The notes under the pieces: model-generated
Seen by the model: only the letters and a program-made list of their open reading frames with translations
Told to the model about the DNA's origin: nothing
Database searches by the model: none
Assembly (NCBI GenBank): GCA_041389495.1
Contig: JAWKRT010000002.1
Span: 682,001-746,000, forward strand
Direction of reading: 5' to 3'
Length of the DNA: 64,000 nt
From: Myxococcota bacterium
GTDB lineage: Bacteria; Myxococcota_A; UBA9160; UBA4427
Program-made: the position numbers and the translations under genes
Shown: in pieces, positions 25,992 to 35,247 of the stretch
Position numbering within the stretch: the stretch's first letter is position 1
How the letters are laid out: every line of letters starts with the position of its first letter

Positions 25992-26870
25992 CTAGGCGAG
26001 CGCGCGCTCGAGGAGCGCGAGCAGCCGGCCCCACGCGCGCTCCGCCTTGGCCTCGTCGTAGACGCGCGAGTCGGGCGGGCACCAGCCGTGCAGCGCGCCC
26101 TCGTACACCTCGATCTCGGCCGCGAGCCCGGCCTTCGCGAACGCGTCGCGCAGCACGTCCTTCGTCGAGGGCTCCTGCTCGTCGTCGTTGGACGCGATCG
26201 CGACGAGGTACTGCGCGCGGATCTTCGGGATCAACAGGTGCGGGCTGTCGGGGCCGTCGACGACGAGGCGGCCACCGTGGAACGAGGCGCCCGCGCCGAT
26301 GCGGTCCGGTCGCGCGGCGGCGGTGCGCAGCGTCATCGCGCCGCCCATGCAGTAGCCCGTGACGCCCATCTTGCGGTCGGTGCGCACCGCCGGCTGCGCA
26401 TCGAGGTAGCGGACGAAGGCGTCCGCATCGCTCGCCGTCGACGCGGGGGTGAGGCTCGCCATCAGCGACATGATCTTCTTGCGCGTCGCCGGGTCGCCGA
26501 AGTCGGCCTGCTCGGGAAGGAGCGGCGCGCGACCCGCGCGGTAGTACGGGTTCACGACGAGCACGGCGTAGCCCGAGCCCGCGAGCCGCTTCGCCATCTG
26601 CTTCATCGCGGGACGCAGGCCGAACGCGTCGGGCCAGACGAGCACGCCCGGATGCGCGCCGCTCGCGGGGTGCGCGAAGTAGGCGTCGGCCGTGCCGTCG
26701 GGCGTCGCGACCTCGACGTCGCGTCCCTCGACCTCGGCGGCGTGCGCGCCGTCGGGCCACAGCACGGCGAGACCCGTGCCCATCGCGATCGCCCCGAACT
26801 CGCGCCGCGTCACGCCGCCGGTCGCGGGCGCGTGTCGCTCGGCATCGGCCATCGTGCGTTCGTCGCACAT
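25992..26870 (-). CDS. dienelactone hydrolase family protein, Tat-exported
   Basis: A 292-residue alpha/beta hydrolase of the dienelactone hydrolase family. The nucleophile elbow is GYCMGG (catalytic Cys), the His lies in ALHGWCPP, and an Asp in ASNDDEQEP fits the third position. The N-terminus has TRREFGAIAMGTGLAVLW followed by AHAAE, a twin-arginine-type signal. It may act in the periplasm on lactones or esters. ATG at 26870. It lies 24 bases upstream of the CoA-transferase fusion on the same strand, so the two may be one unit. Confidence 0.85.
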   Translation of the reverse strand: MCDERTMADAERHAPATGGVTRREFGAIAMGTGLAVLWPDGAHAAEVEGRDVEVATPDGTADAYFAHPASGAHPGVLVWPDAFGLRPAMKQMAKRLAGSGYAVLVVNPYYRAGRAPLLPEQADFGDPATRKKIMSLMASLTPASTASDADAFVRYLDAQPAVRTDRKMGVTGYCMGGAMTLRTAAARPDRIGAGASFHGGRLVVDGPDSPHLLIPKIRAQYLVAIASNDDEQEPSTKDVLRDAFAKAGLAAEIEVYEGALHGWCPPDSRVYDEAKAERAWGRLLALLERALA

Positions 26871-26951
26871 GCGTGTCCCTCCCGGTGCGTCGCCGCGGAG
26901 CCTACGCGATCCGGGTGTGCGAGCGGAACCGCCGCGCGACCGCGCGCGGCC

Positions 26952-28283
26952 CTACTCGCCGGGGCCGCCGCCGATCGAGTACGCGCTCTCGCTGTGCTCG
27001 GAGAGGTCGAGCCCGAGGAACTCGTGCTCGTCCGAGACGCGCAGGCCGCCGCACACCGCGCCCGTGATCTTCAGCAGCACCCAGGTCGCGAGCGGTGCGA
27101 AGACGCCGACGATCGCGATGCCTTCGAGCTGCACCAGGATCTGCGTGGCGAAGTCGCCCGCCGGGTAGCTCGTCGCGAACAGCCCCGCGGCGAGCGCTCC
27201 CCACGTGCCGCCCACGCCGTGGACGCCGAAGGCGTCGAGCGAGTCGTCGTAGCCCGCGCGCACCTTCAGGAAGGTGACCGAGCCGTAGCAGATCAGCGCG
27301 ACGGTCGCGCCGACGGCGATCGCGCCCGCCGGGCTCACGCTGCCGCACGCGGGCGTGATCGCGACGAGCCCGGCGACCGCGGCCGTCGCCGCGCCGAGCG
27401 CCGTCGGCTTGCCGCGGTGGATCCACTCGATCCCCGCCCACGTGAGCGTCGCCATCGAGGCCGCGGTGCTCGTGTTCAGGAAGGCGAGCGCGGCGAGCGG
27501 GCTCGCCGAGAGCGCGCTGCCCGCGTTGAAGCCGAACCAGCCCGCCCACAGCAGGCCGGCGCCCGTGAGGCACAGCGGCAGGCTGTTGGGCGTCATCGGC
27601 TGCTTCCCGTAGCCGCGGCGCGCGCCGAGCATCAGCGCGGCGACGAGCGCCGAGTAGCCGCTGCTCATGTGCACGACCAGGCCGCCCGCGAAGTCGATCG
27701 CGCTCTTCGCGAAGAGGTACCCGTCCGCCGCCCAGACCATGTGCGCGATCGGGCAGTAGACGACGAGCAGCCACAGGGAGATGAACACGACGAACGCCGA
27801 GAACTTCATGCGCTCCGCGATCGCCCCGATGATGAGCGCGGGCGTGATGATCGCGAACATCGCCTGGAACATGACGAAGACGTACTCGGGGATCAGGCGC
27901 GGGGGCGTCGCGAAGTTCTCCGTCACCGAGTCGATCGTGACGCCCGAGAGCATCGCCTTGGCGAAGTCGCCGACGAACGGGTTGCTGCCGGAGAAGGCGA
28001 GGCTGTAGCCGACCGCGATCCAGAGCACGCCGGCGACCGCCGCCGCGGCGAAGCACTGCACGAGCACGTTCAGGATGTTCTTCGCGCGCACGAGCCCGCC
28101 GTAGAAGAGCGCGAGGCCGGGCAGCGTCATCAACAGCACGAGCGCCGACGCGACGAGCATCCAGGCGGTGTCGCCGGAGTCGATCGATGCGCCGTCCTGG
28201 GCGAGGGCCGGCGGCGCGGCGAGCAGGGCGACTGCGGCGGTGGCGAAGAGACGGCGACGCGCGAAGGAGTGGACGGGGCGCAA
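26952..28283 (-). CDS. amt: ammonium transporter (Amt/MEP/Rh family)
   Basis: A 443-residue Amt channel with a cleavable signal (LLAAPPALAQ) and eleven membrane spans. Hallmarks seen are LVRAKNILN, DFAGGLVVHMSSGYSAL with the first pore His, and DAFGVHGVGGTWG with the second. It carries ammonium/ammonia across the inner membrane. The start is TTG 28283 with GGGAGG eight bases upstream; no other in-frame start is nearby. A GlnK/PII gene, often beside amt, is not present. No sigma-54 promoter is apparent in the 125 bases upstream. Confidence 0.95.
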   Translation of the reverse strand: MRPVHSFARRRLFATAAVALLAAPPALAQDGASIDSGDTAWMLVASALVLLMTLPGLALFYGGLVRAKNILNVLVQCFAAAAVAGVLWIAVGYSLAFSGSNPFVGDFAKAMLSGVTIDSVTENFATPPRLIPEYVFVMFQAMFAIITPALIIGAIAERMKFSAFVVFISLWLLVVYCPIAHMVWAADGYLFAKSAIDFAGGLVVHMSSGYSALVAALMLGARRGYGKQPMTPNSLPLCLTGAGLLWAGWFGFNAGSALSASPLAALAFLNTSTAASMATLTWAGIEWIHRGKPTALGAATAAVAGLVAITPACGSVSPAGAIAVGATVALICYGSVTFLKVRAGYDDSLDAFGVHGVGGTWGALAAGLFATSYPAGDFATQILVQLEGIAIVGVFAPLATWVLLKITGAVCGGLRVSDEHEFLGLDLSEHSESAYSIGGGPGE

Positions 28284-28409
28284 GCGGAGCCTCCCGAGAG
28301 TGTGTAGAAGACGGCTCGAGCGTGCCGAATCCGGCCGATCCCACCGATTCCGCTCGAACGCGCCTCTCCTATCACAAGTGAGCGCGCGCCGGAACGGATC
28401 TGCGCATCC

Positions 28410-29624
28410 TCACAGGCGTTCGAGCCAGCTCCCGAGGTCGAGGCGGTCGGCGAGCGCGAGGCTGCGGCGAAGCACGGTGCGCACGGTCTCGTCGCGCTCG
28501 GTGAGCGAGCCGAGGCCGAGCGAGACGACTGCGACCATCAGCGTCTGGAATGCGCAGGCGCGGTACTGCGCGCGCGCGAGCGCGGGGTCGAGCGCCGCGC
28601 CGCGCTCGCCGAGCGCGCGCAGGTAGTCGTCGATCAGCTCGTCCTCGTGGCGCGCGAGCACGTCGGGCTCGAGCGAGTCCGCGAGGAAGTACTGGACGTC
28701 GCGCATGCCCTTGCACCACTGGAGGCCCTGGAAGTCGATCATCCCGACCTGCGTTCCATCCGGCCCGTCGTGCAGGAAGCAGTTCCCGAGATGGCTGTCG
28801 CCGTGGATCAGGGTGAGCGGCTCCGCGTACCACACGGCCATCAGCGCGTCCCATTTCTCGAGCGCGCGTCGGCAGAGCGCGGCGTGCGCCGGCGTCACGA
28901 GGTCCGGCGCCGCGCGCTGCGCGGGCCCGATCGCGGCGGCGCCGAGCGCGAGCGTCCGCGCACGTCCTCCCGGCGACAGGTAGGCGTGGAGCCGCAGCGG
29001 AAGCAGCGCCTCGCGCTCCGCGGCCGGGAGCCCTTCGAACGCCGCGTGCACCTTCGCGAACGCGCGCAGGCACAGCCGCGCCACGTCCGGCGTCGTGCCG
29101 GCGGCCATGTCGCGGTTCAGGAAGAGCCGCGCGCCCGGGAGCGCGTGCAGGTTCTCGAGCAGCAGCGCGAAGCGCGCGCCGCGCCGCGCCGCCGCGTGCA
29201 CGCGCGGCACGCGGATCGGCATGCGGTGGGCGATGCGCGCGCAGAACGCGACCTCCGTCTCCCAGAAGCCGACGGCGTTCGCGAAGGCGCGCGTCGTGCG
29301 CTCGGCGCACGGCAGCTTCGCGTAGAGCGTGCTCGGGAGCGCGCCGTCGCGCGCCGCGCCCTCGTCGAACTCGACCTCGACGAGGAAGTTGCGGCAGTTG
29401 CTGCTCTCGAAGTCGACACCGGCGAGGCGCGCCGCGCGCACCGGCGGGAGCGGTGCGGCGCCCTGCGGCGCGTGCGCGCGCAGCAGCGCGTTCACGACCT
29501 CGGGCCGCGCGAGCTGCTCGGGCGTGCGCGGGAGCGCGCGCCCGAGCGCCTCCTCGACGCGGTCGATCCCCATGCGGGCGGCGGCCGCCGCGATGCGGCC
29601 GCCGAGCGCGAGCCGTCCGTCCAC
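28410..29624 (-). CDS. phosphotransferase-family (ecdysteroid kinase/APH-like) protein
   Basis: A 404-residue protein with the aminoglycoside-phosphotransferase fold. LIHGDSHLGNCFL is the catalytic loop with its Asp, and MIDFQGLQWCKG is the metal-binding DFG-like loop. The N-terminal lobe has FESSNCRNFLVEVEF and a RALLLENL-type hinge. It belongs to the EcKinase/DUF1679-like set common in bacteria that degrade steroids or lipids; the phosphate acceptor is unknown. I place the start at GTG 29624, although no good ribosome site is visible, so a downstream ATG in the early MGIDRVEE segment is possible. Confidence 0.8.
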   Translation of the reverse strand: MDGRLALGGRIAAAAARMGIDRVEEALGRALPRTPEQLARPEVVNALLRAHAPQGAAPLPPVRAARLAGVDFESSNCRNFLVEVEFDEGAARDGALPSTLYAKLPCAERTTRAFANAVGFWETEVAFCARIAHRMPIRVPRVHAAARRGARFALLLENLHALPGARLFLNRDMAAGTTPDVARLCLRAFAKVHAAFEGLPAAEREALLPLRLHAYLSPGGRARTLALGAAAIGPAQRAAPDLVTPAHAALCRRALEKWDALMAVWYAEPLTLIHGDSHLGNCFLHDGPDGTQVGMIDFQGLQWCKGMRDVQYFLADSLEPDVLARHEDELIDDYLRALGERGAALDPALARAQYRACAFQTLMVAVVSLGLGSLTERDETVRTVLRRSLALADRLDLGSWLERL

Positions 29625-29654
29625 GTCAGGCGTCCGTTCTTCGCGCGCCGCGGC

Positions 29655-31232
29655 TCACGCCGCGCCCGTCTCGAGCACTTCGCGCGCGCAGCCGCAGCCG
29701 GGAAGGAACGTGACGCCCGGGCCCGGGTGGCACGACGAGCCGCACAGGAAGAGACCCTCGATGGGCGTCGCGTGCGACGAGCCCGCGACGCTCGTGCGGG
29801 CCGCGAGCATCTGGTCCGCGTGCAGCAGCCCGTGCGTGAAGTCGCCGTTCGTGGCCCCGTGCATCGCGGCGAAGTGATCCGACGAGAACACCGCGCGCTC
29901 GACGATGCGCGCGCGGAAGTCCGGCAGGTAGCGCGAGATGCGGTCGATCACGCGCTCGGCCATCTCGTCGCGCAGCTTCCCGCGCTCGGCGTCCGGTGCG
30001 TCGCACGGGAAGAAGAAGCCGTAGGCGCTCGCGATGTGCGCGCCCGGCGGCGCGAGCGTCGCGTCCATCACGGTGGGGATCTGGAACGCGATCGGAACCT
30101 CGTCGGGGAGCTCGCCGCGCAGGCACGCCTCGTAGCCCGCCTGCATCTGCTCGGGGTCGGGCACCATCGCGCCGCCGAAGCGCAGGTGGGGGTCGCGATT
30201 CATCCAGGCCCACTCGCCGCCGTAGGCGGGCAGCCCGTCGAGCTTGAAGAGCAGGTGCACCCACGCGCCCTTGTGCTCGATGCCGCGCACGCGCGCGACG
30301 AAGCCCGCGTCGAGGTGCTCCTCGCCGACGAGACGCAGGAAGGTCGCGGGCTTGTCGAGGTTCGAGAGCACGACCTTCGCGCGCAGCACCTCGCCGCCGC
30401 GCAGCTCGACGCCGACGGCGCGTCCGCCCTCGACGACGATGCGCTTCACCGGCTGCTTGAGCCGCACCTCGCCGCCGTGCGCCTCGATCGAACGGGCGAG
30501 CGCCTCCGGCAGCGCGCCCATGCCGCCGCGCACGCGGCGGATCAGCCCGCCGCTGCCGTTGAGCGCCATCGTGTACACGAGGCAGAACGCCGAGCCCGGC
30601 GTGTACGGGCCCTTGAAGGTCGACTGGATCGCCGCGAAGGCGAGCAGCGCGCGCAGCGTGCGGTGGCGCTCGGCGTCGGGGAAGAAGCGCTCGATCACGT
30701 CCATCGCCGAGCCCGCGAAGACGAGCTCGAGCTGCTCGCGTGCGGCCGGCGACGGAGCCTCGGCGAGCAGGTCCTCGATCGCGCGCGGCGCGCGTCCCGA
30801 CGCGAAGCGATCCATCACCGAGGCCGGGTAGCGACAGAAGCGCATGAGGCGGACGAAGCCGAGCGTCGCGCTCGGACCGTGGCGGAGCAGCAGGTGGGCG
30901 AGCTGCCGGAGCGGATTGCGGAAGAACACGAGCGGCCGCGCGCCCGGGTTCGGGAGGTTCACGGCCATCACCGGGAGGTCGACGAACTCCGCGCCGTGGC
31001 CCTCGAAGTCGAGCTCCGCGAGCACCTCGTCGGCGAGCGGGAAGAGGCAGCTCGCGCCGACCTCGTTGCGACAGCCGGACAGGATCTCGCGCGTTCCCGT
31101 CATGCCGCCGACGTAGCCGTTCTTCTCGAGCACGAGGACGCGGCGGCCTCGCTTCGCGAGCACGGCGGCGGCCGCGAGCCCGTTGTGGCCCGCTCCGACG
31201 ACGATCGCATCCAGCTCCGACATCTCGGACAT
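29655..31232 (-). CDS. phytoene desaturase-like FAD-dependent oxidoreductase
   Basis: A 525-residue flavoprotein of the carotenoid-desaturase/CrtI-like group. The dinucleotide motif is IVVGAGHNGLAAAAVLAKRG, then EKNGYVGG. GGMGALPEALARSIEAHGGEV is the mid-chain motif and the C-terminal GLFLCGSSCHPGPGVTFLPG closes the FAD site. These proteins desaturate or isomerise isoprenoids and some other substrates. No phytoene synthase is present, so the substrate is uncertain. The ATG at 31232 has GGAGAAGGAG before it; a second ATG nine bases in is an alternative. It lies 30 bases upstream of the phosphotransferase gene, same strand, perhaps one operon. Confidence 0.87.
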   Translation of the reverse strand: MSEMSELDAIVVGAGHNGLAAAAVLAKRGRRVLVLEKNGYVGGMTGTREILSGCRNEVGASCLFPLADEVLAELDFEGHGAEFVDLPVMAVNLPNPGARPLVFFRNPLRQLAHLLLRHGPSATLGFVRLMRFCRYPASVMDRFASGRAPRAIEDLLAEAPSPAAREQLELVFAGSAMDVIERFFPDAERHRTLRALLAFAAIQSTFKGPYTPGSAFCLVYTMALNGSGGLIRRVRGGMGALPEALARSIEAHGGEVRLKQPVKRIVVEGGRAVGVELRGGEVLRAKVVLSNLDKPATFLRLVGEEHLDAGFVARVRGIEHKGAWVHLLFKLDGLPAYGGEWAWMNRDPHLRFGGAMVPDPEQMQAGYEACLRGELPDEVPIAFQIPTVMDATLAPPGAHIASAYGFFFPCDAPDAERGKLRDEMAERVIDRISRYLPDFRARIVERAVFSSDHFAAMHGATNGDFTHGLLHADQMLAARTSVAGSSHATPIEGLFLCGSSCHPGPGVTFLPGCGCAREVLETGAA

Positions 31233-31338
31233 GCGGCTCCTTCTCCGGCCCGGGCGACGCCCCTTCGGCCGCGGCCGAGCGTACGGGAAGGCGCGCCGGG
31301 CCGGCATGACCCACGCTGCGCCCCTCGCGGCCGCTCCG

Positions 31339-33405
31339 TCAATCCTCGCGCGTGCGCGTGCGCGTGCGCGTGCGCGTCGCGTCGCGCGCGGACTGCGCCG
31401 CGCGGTGCGCCTCGGCGAGCGCGTCCGCGAACAGCGCGCGCGCAGCGTCCGCGCCCGCCTGCGAGAGGTGGTCGTCGTCCGCGTAGAGGAAGTCGCGGCC
31501 CTCGACATAGCGAACCGATCCGTCGTCCTCGTAGAAGAGCCGGTCCGCGCGCAGGACGCGGAGCTTCGGGAAGTCGGCGACGGCGGCCTCGGCGAGCGCG
31601 GCGGTGCGCCGTCGGCGCGCGTCCGTCGCGTCGGGCGCGAGGCGCGGCAGCGCGCCGCCCGCGCCCGCGCGCCAGAGCGCGAGCTCGCGCAGGTTGAGCT
31701 CGGCCGCGTTCGCGATCGTGGGCACCTGCGCGACGAACAGGATGCGCGTCGCGAGCGGGCTCACCTCGGCGAGGAACTCGCGCAGGCGGGTGTCGAAGCG
31801 CGCGAGCGAGCGCGCGCGGTCCTCCCAGCGGTCGACGACGACGACGGCCTCGGGGCGCCACGCGCGCAGCCAGCGCTGGCGCGCGGCGTCGAACTCGCGT
31901 GCGACCTCGCGCGTCGGGAAGCTCGAGCCGACGCCGGCGTGGAAGAACGCCGGCGCGCCCTCGTCGACGGCGAGGAAGGCGACCGAGAGGCCGAGCTCGC
32001 GGCACACCTCGTCGAGCGTGCGCGCGTACATGAGCGCCTGCGAGCTGCCGAGCACGACGACCTGCGGATCGGCCGCGCCGTGGCGGTGCACGACGCCGCC
32101 CCGTCGCCACGCATCCGCGTCGCGCGGCGGCGGGCGCTCGAACGCGACGTCCGCATAGCGGATCGCCGACGCGGGCGCGTCGTTCGCCGTGCGCCCGGCG
32201 TCGTAGAGCTTGCCCGCGAAGACCGTCGGCGCGAAGCGGCCCGTCGGGTCGATCGCGAGCGGCCGGAACGCGAGCGCCGCGCTCGCCGCCGCGGCGACCG
32301 CGAACCCGGAGGCGAGCGTCGCGAGCCGGCGTCCGCGCCCCGGCCCGCGCCGCCGCAGCGGGCGCTCGACCGCGAAGTAGGCGCCCGCGGCGGCGGCGAT
32401 GCTCGCGAGCGCGCCCGCCGCGACGCCGGCCGCCGCCGGCAGCGCGTGCAGCTCGGCCTGCGCGCGGCCGAACACGATGAGCGGCCAGTGCCACAGGTAG
32501 AGCGAGTACGAGCCGAGGCCTACGGCGACGAGCGCGCGGTGCGCGAGCGCGCGCGCGATCCGCGACTCGCCGTCGACGACGGACGCGACGAGGAGCGCCG
32601 CGCCGAGCGTCGGGGCGAGCGCCGCCGCGCCGGGGAAGGGAACCCGCTCGTCGATCGCGCCGAAGCCGGCGAACACGAGCGCGAGGCCCGCCCAGCCGAG
32701 CCCCTCGCGCGCGGCGGGGCCGAGCGCGCGCGGCGCGCGCGCGCGATGCGCGGCGACGAGCCCCCCGAGCGCCAGCTCCCAGACCCGCGTCGGAAGCAGG
32801 TAGAACGCGGCCGCGGGCGACGATCGCGTCGCGACGAGGCACGCCGCGAAGCTCGCGAGCGCGAGCGCGGCGAGCCACGCGAACGCGCGCTCGGGCCGGC
32901 GGCGCACGAGCAGCGCGAGCAGTGCCGGGAGGAACAGGTAGAACTGCTCCTCGACGCCGAGCGACCACAGGTGCGTGAACGGCGCCGCCTCGGCGGCGTC
33001 GCCCCAGTAGCCGCCGAGGTGTCGCCAGACGTAGAAGTTCGCCAGGTTCGCGAGCGACCACAGGCCGTGCGCGCCCGCCTGCCGCGCCGCGCTCGGGAGC
33101 ATCCACGCGTGCCAGAGCGCGAGCACGACGAGCACCGTGAGGACGACGTTCGGGGCGAGCCGCTGGATGCGGCGCAGGTAGAACTCGCCGAGCGCGAGCG
33201 ACCCGCGCGCGATGTCGCGCAGCAGGATCGACGTGATCAGGAAGCCCGACAGCACGAAGAACACGTCGACGCCCGTGAAGCCGCCCGGCAGCGTCGACGG
33301 CGACGCGTGGAAGACGAGCACCGCGGCGATGGCGAGCGCGCGGATGCCGTCGAGGGCGGCGACGTAGGGGATCGGAGCGGGGTCGCGGGGTGTGGGCGGG
33401 CTCAT
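31339..33405 (-). CDS. acyltransferase-3 family membrane protein with SGNH domain (OafA-like)
   Basis: A 688-residue protein. Residues about 10-370 form the ten-span acyltransferase-3 domain (YVAALDGIRALAIAAVLVFHA at the start, GVDVFFVLSGFLI, and an RRIQRLAPN segment). A linker leads to a periplasmic SGNH hydrolase-like domain with VVLGSSQALMY as the nucleophile block and DDDHLSQAG as the Asp-His block. Such proteins O-acylate lipopolysaccharide or other glycans. The C-terminal 12 residues are a TR dipeptide repeat encoded by a hexamer repeat. ATG at 33405. Confidence 0.9.
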   Translation of the reverse strand: MSPPTPRDPAPIPYVAALDGIRALAIAAVLVFHASPSTLPGGFTGVDVFFVLSGFLITSILLRDIARGSLALGEFYLRRIQRLAPNVVLTVLVVLALWHAWMLPSAARQAGAHGLWSLANLANFYVWRHLGGYWGDAAEAAPFTHLWSLGVEEQFYLFLPALLALLVRRRPERAFAWLAALALASFAACLVATRSSPAAAFYLLPTRVWELALGGLVAAHRARAPRALGPAAREGLGWAGLALVFAGFGAIDERVPFPGAAALAPTLGAALLVASVVDGESRIARALAHRALVAVGLGSYSLYLWHWPLIVFGRAQAELHALPAAAGVAAGALASIAAAAGAYFAVERPLRRRGPGRGRRLATLASGFAVAAAASAALAFRPLAIDPTGRFAPTVFAGKLYDAGRTANDAPASAIRYADVAFERPPPRDADAWRRGGVVHRHGAADPQVVVLGSSQALMYARTLDEVCRELGLSVAFLAVDEGAPAFFHAGVGSSFPTREVAREFDAARQRWLRAWRPEAVVVVDRWEDRARSLARFDTRLREFLAEVSPLATRILFVAQVPTIANAAELNLRELALWRAGAGGALPRLAPDATDARRRRTAALAEAAVADFPKLRVLRADRLFYEDDGSVRYVEGRDFLYADDDHLSQAGADAARALFADALAEAHRAAQSARDATRTRTRTRTRED
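31347..31380. repeat. hexanucleotide tandem repeat encoding a Thr-Arg tail
   Basis: About five copies of a CGTGCG unit in tandem lie inside the end of the acyltransferase gene. On the coding strand each copy reads ACGCGC, giving a (TR)5 tail just before ED-stop. Copy-number change would keep the frame. Confidence 0.75.
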
Positions 33406-33558
33406 GGGCGCAGGGCGTCGCGCGAGCCTACACGGCGCGCGGCCGCGGCGCGCGGAACGGCCGCACCGCGTCCGGCGCCGCCACCCGACGTGAATCCTTC
33501 CGCCCGGTCGTGGATAGAGGGAGCAGGGAGGACGACTCTCCCGCCTGGAGGAACTGCC

Positions 33559-33771
33559 ATGAGCGCTCTTCTGCCTCGCAACGAGCACACGGTCGACCGC
33601 GTCCTGCGCGTCGCGCTCGGCCTCGGCCTGCTCTCGCTCGCCTTCGTCGGCCCGCAGACGCCGTGGGGCTGGCTCGGCGCCATCCCGCTCGTCACCGGCC
33701 TCGTCGGGAGCTGCCCGCTGTACACGCTCCTCGGCCTCTCGACGTGTCCGATCGCGAAGCCGAGGACGTAG
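33559..33771 (+). CDS. DUF2892 (YgaP-like) small membrane protein
   Basis: A 70-residue protein with two hydrophobic helices. It matches the DUF2892 pattern: NEHTVDRVLRVALGLGLLSLAF, then GPQTPWGWLGAIPLVTGLVGSCPLYTLLGLSTC. The CPLY and STCP cysteines are typical of the family, which is often linked to rhodanese or sulfur proteins. GGAGGAACTGCC precedes the ATG. The last 28 bases overlap the start of the sigma-factor fusion, so the two are probably coupled. Confidence 0.85.
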   Translation: MSALLPRNEHTVDRVLRVALGLGLLSLAFVGPQTPWGWLGAIPLVTGLVGSCPLYTLLGLSTCPIAKPRT

Positions 33772-34583
33772 CGCTCCTCGCGCGGACGGCCCGCGGCGAC
33801 GGCGAGGCGCTCGGCGCGCTCGCGCGGCGCCACGGGCCGAGCGTGCTGCGGCTCGCGCGCGCGATCACGGGCGACGACGGCGCCGCGGCCGACGTGACCC
33901 AGGAGACGTTCCTCGCCGCGCTGCGGTCGGCGGCGAGCTATCGCGCCGAGGGCGCGCCGGTCCGCACGTGGCTGTTCGCGATCGCGCGCAACGCCGCGCG
34001 CAAGCACCTGCGCGGCGCGCGCACGGCGCAGGGCGCCGAGCGCGCGCTCGTCGACCTCGGCATCGCGGCCGGGTGGGGCGCGCCCGATCCGGAGCGCGCA
34101 CTCGCGCGCGCCGAGCAGGCCGAGCTGATCGCGCGCGCCATCGCGTCGCTCTCGCCCGCGGACGCCGAGGTGCTGCTGCTGCGCGATGCGGAAGGGCTCC
34201 CGGGCGCGGAGGCCGCGCGCGCCCTCGGGATCGAGCTGCCGGCGCTCAAGAGCCGGCTCCACCGCGCGCGGCTCCGGCTGCTCGAGGAGGTTCGCATGCG
34301 AAGCGCGTCGCTCGACGAGACCGAGCGCGAGGTGGGCGGGCTGCGCTGCAGCGAGGTGCTCGCGCGGCTCAGCGACTACGTCGACCGCGAGCTCGCGACG
34401 GCCGAGTGCGAGGCCGTGGAGGCGCACCTGCGCGGCTGCTCGGTGTGCGAGCGCTTCGGCGGGCGCTTCGCGGCCACCGTGCGCGCGACGCGCGAGGCGC
34501 TCGGCGCGCCGCCCGCGCTCGACGAGGCCCTGCTCGAGCGCATCCGCGCCCGGCTCGCCGCCGCCGGCGGGCGCGCGCCCTGA
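33744..34583 (+). CDS. ECF sigma factor fused to a zinc-binding anti-sigma domain
   Basis: A 279-residue protein. The first part is an ECF sigma factor: region 2 (ALGALARRHGPSVLRLARAI, DVTQETFLAALR, WLFAIARNAARKHLR) and region 4 (LSPADAEVLLLRDAEGLPGAEAARALGI, LKSRLHRARLRL). Without a stop it continues into a ZAS-type anti-sigma domain: a LRCSEVLARLSDYVDREL segment, then His228, Cys232 and Cys235 in an H-x3-C-x2-C arrangement. In most operons these are two genes; here the anti-sigma start would be the MRSASLDET methionine in the same frame. The GTG at 33744 lies inside the DUF2892 gene and is the only suitable start. The DUF2892 protein may be a regulated partner. Confidence 0.8.
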   Translation: MSDREAEDVALLARTARGDGEALGALARRHGPSVLRLARAITGDDGAAADVTQETFLAALRSAASYRAEGAPVRTWLFAIARNAARKHLRGARTAQGAERALVDLGIAAGWGAPDPERALARAEQAELIARAIASLSPADAEVLLLRDAEGLPGAEAARALGIELPALKSRLHRARLRLLEEVRMRSASLDETEREVGGLRCSEVLARLSDYVDRELATAECEAVEAHLRGCSVCERFGGRFAATVRATREALGAPPALDEALLERIRARLAAAGGRAP

Positions 34584-34608
34584 GCTCGCGCGCGGTCGTG
34601 CGCGCTCG

Positions 34609-35199
34609 CTAGTCGCGCGGCGCGATGCGGTAGAGGCGGTCGCCGGGCTCGCTCTTCGCGGCGCGGCCGGTGAGCACCTCGCCCACCTCGACGACGGCTT
34701 CGTGCGCCGCCGTCTCGGCCGCCGCGCGTCCGCCCTCGTCGCCCGCGTACTTGCGCGCGCGGCCGGCGCGCACGGCTTCGTACTCGGGCGTTCCGTGCGG
34801 GACGTGCACGAGGCGCGCGTCGGCGCGCCGTCCGTCGATGCGGATCACCACGCGGTCGTCGCGCTCGATCTGCTGCGGCCAGCGCGTGAGGCGGCCGCCC
34901 ATGCAATCGAGGTCGCACGCGACGTAGCCCGCGCCGTCGTGCGCGCTGAACCACAGCGTGCGCGACCGCCCCGCGGCGACGATCTCGAGCTCGAGCTCGT
35001 GCAGGCGATCGAGGGCGTTCCAGTCGAGGGAGGCGAGCGCGACCTCCTCCCCCGTGCGCAGCGGGCCGCCGGCCAGGATGCCGACGGGCCCGTCGGCGCG
35101 CGCGAGCAGGAAGCCGCCCGCGGCGCCGGCCACGACGAGCACGCCCGCGACGAGCGCGAGGCGGCGGAGCCAGCGGCTCCGACGGGTCGAGTCCTCCAT
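34609..35199 (-). CDS. membrane-anchored split-barrel-like protein
   Basis: A 196-residue protein with one N-terminal membrane anchor (RLALVAGVLVVAGAAGGFLLA). The outside part resembles the flavin/F420-binding split-barrel families (deazaflavin-nitroreductase or DUF2255-like), with RSRTLWFSAHDGAGYVACD, GGRLTRWPQQIERDDRVVIRIDG and an EYEAVRAGRARKYAG helix. Cofactor use is inferred. It lies convergent to the sigma fusion and upstream of nothing obvious. Confidence 0.55.
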   Translation of the reverse strand: MEDSTRRSRWLRRLALVAGVLVVAGAAGGFLLARADGPVGILAGGPLRTGEEVALASLDWNALDRLHELELEIVAAGRSRTLWFSAHDGAGYVACDLDCMGGRLTRWPQQIERDDRVVIRIDGRRADARLVHVPHGTPEYEAVRAGRARKYAGDEGGRAAAETAAHEAVVEVGEVLTGRAAKSEPGDRLYRIAPRD

Positions 35200-35247
35200 G
35201 CCGATCGGTTCCTCCTCGCGCCGCGGCTCGCCGGGCGCGTACGGATG

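Noticed and set aside
26871..26951. Possible promoter with sigma-54 features near amt
   Set aside because: I looked for TGGC-N-TTGC patterns near amt, including the gap at 28284-28409, and found none convincing.
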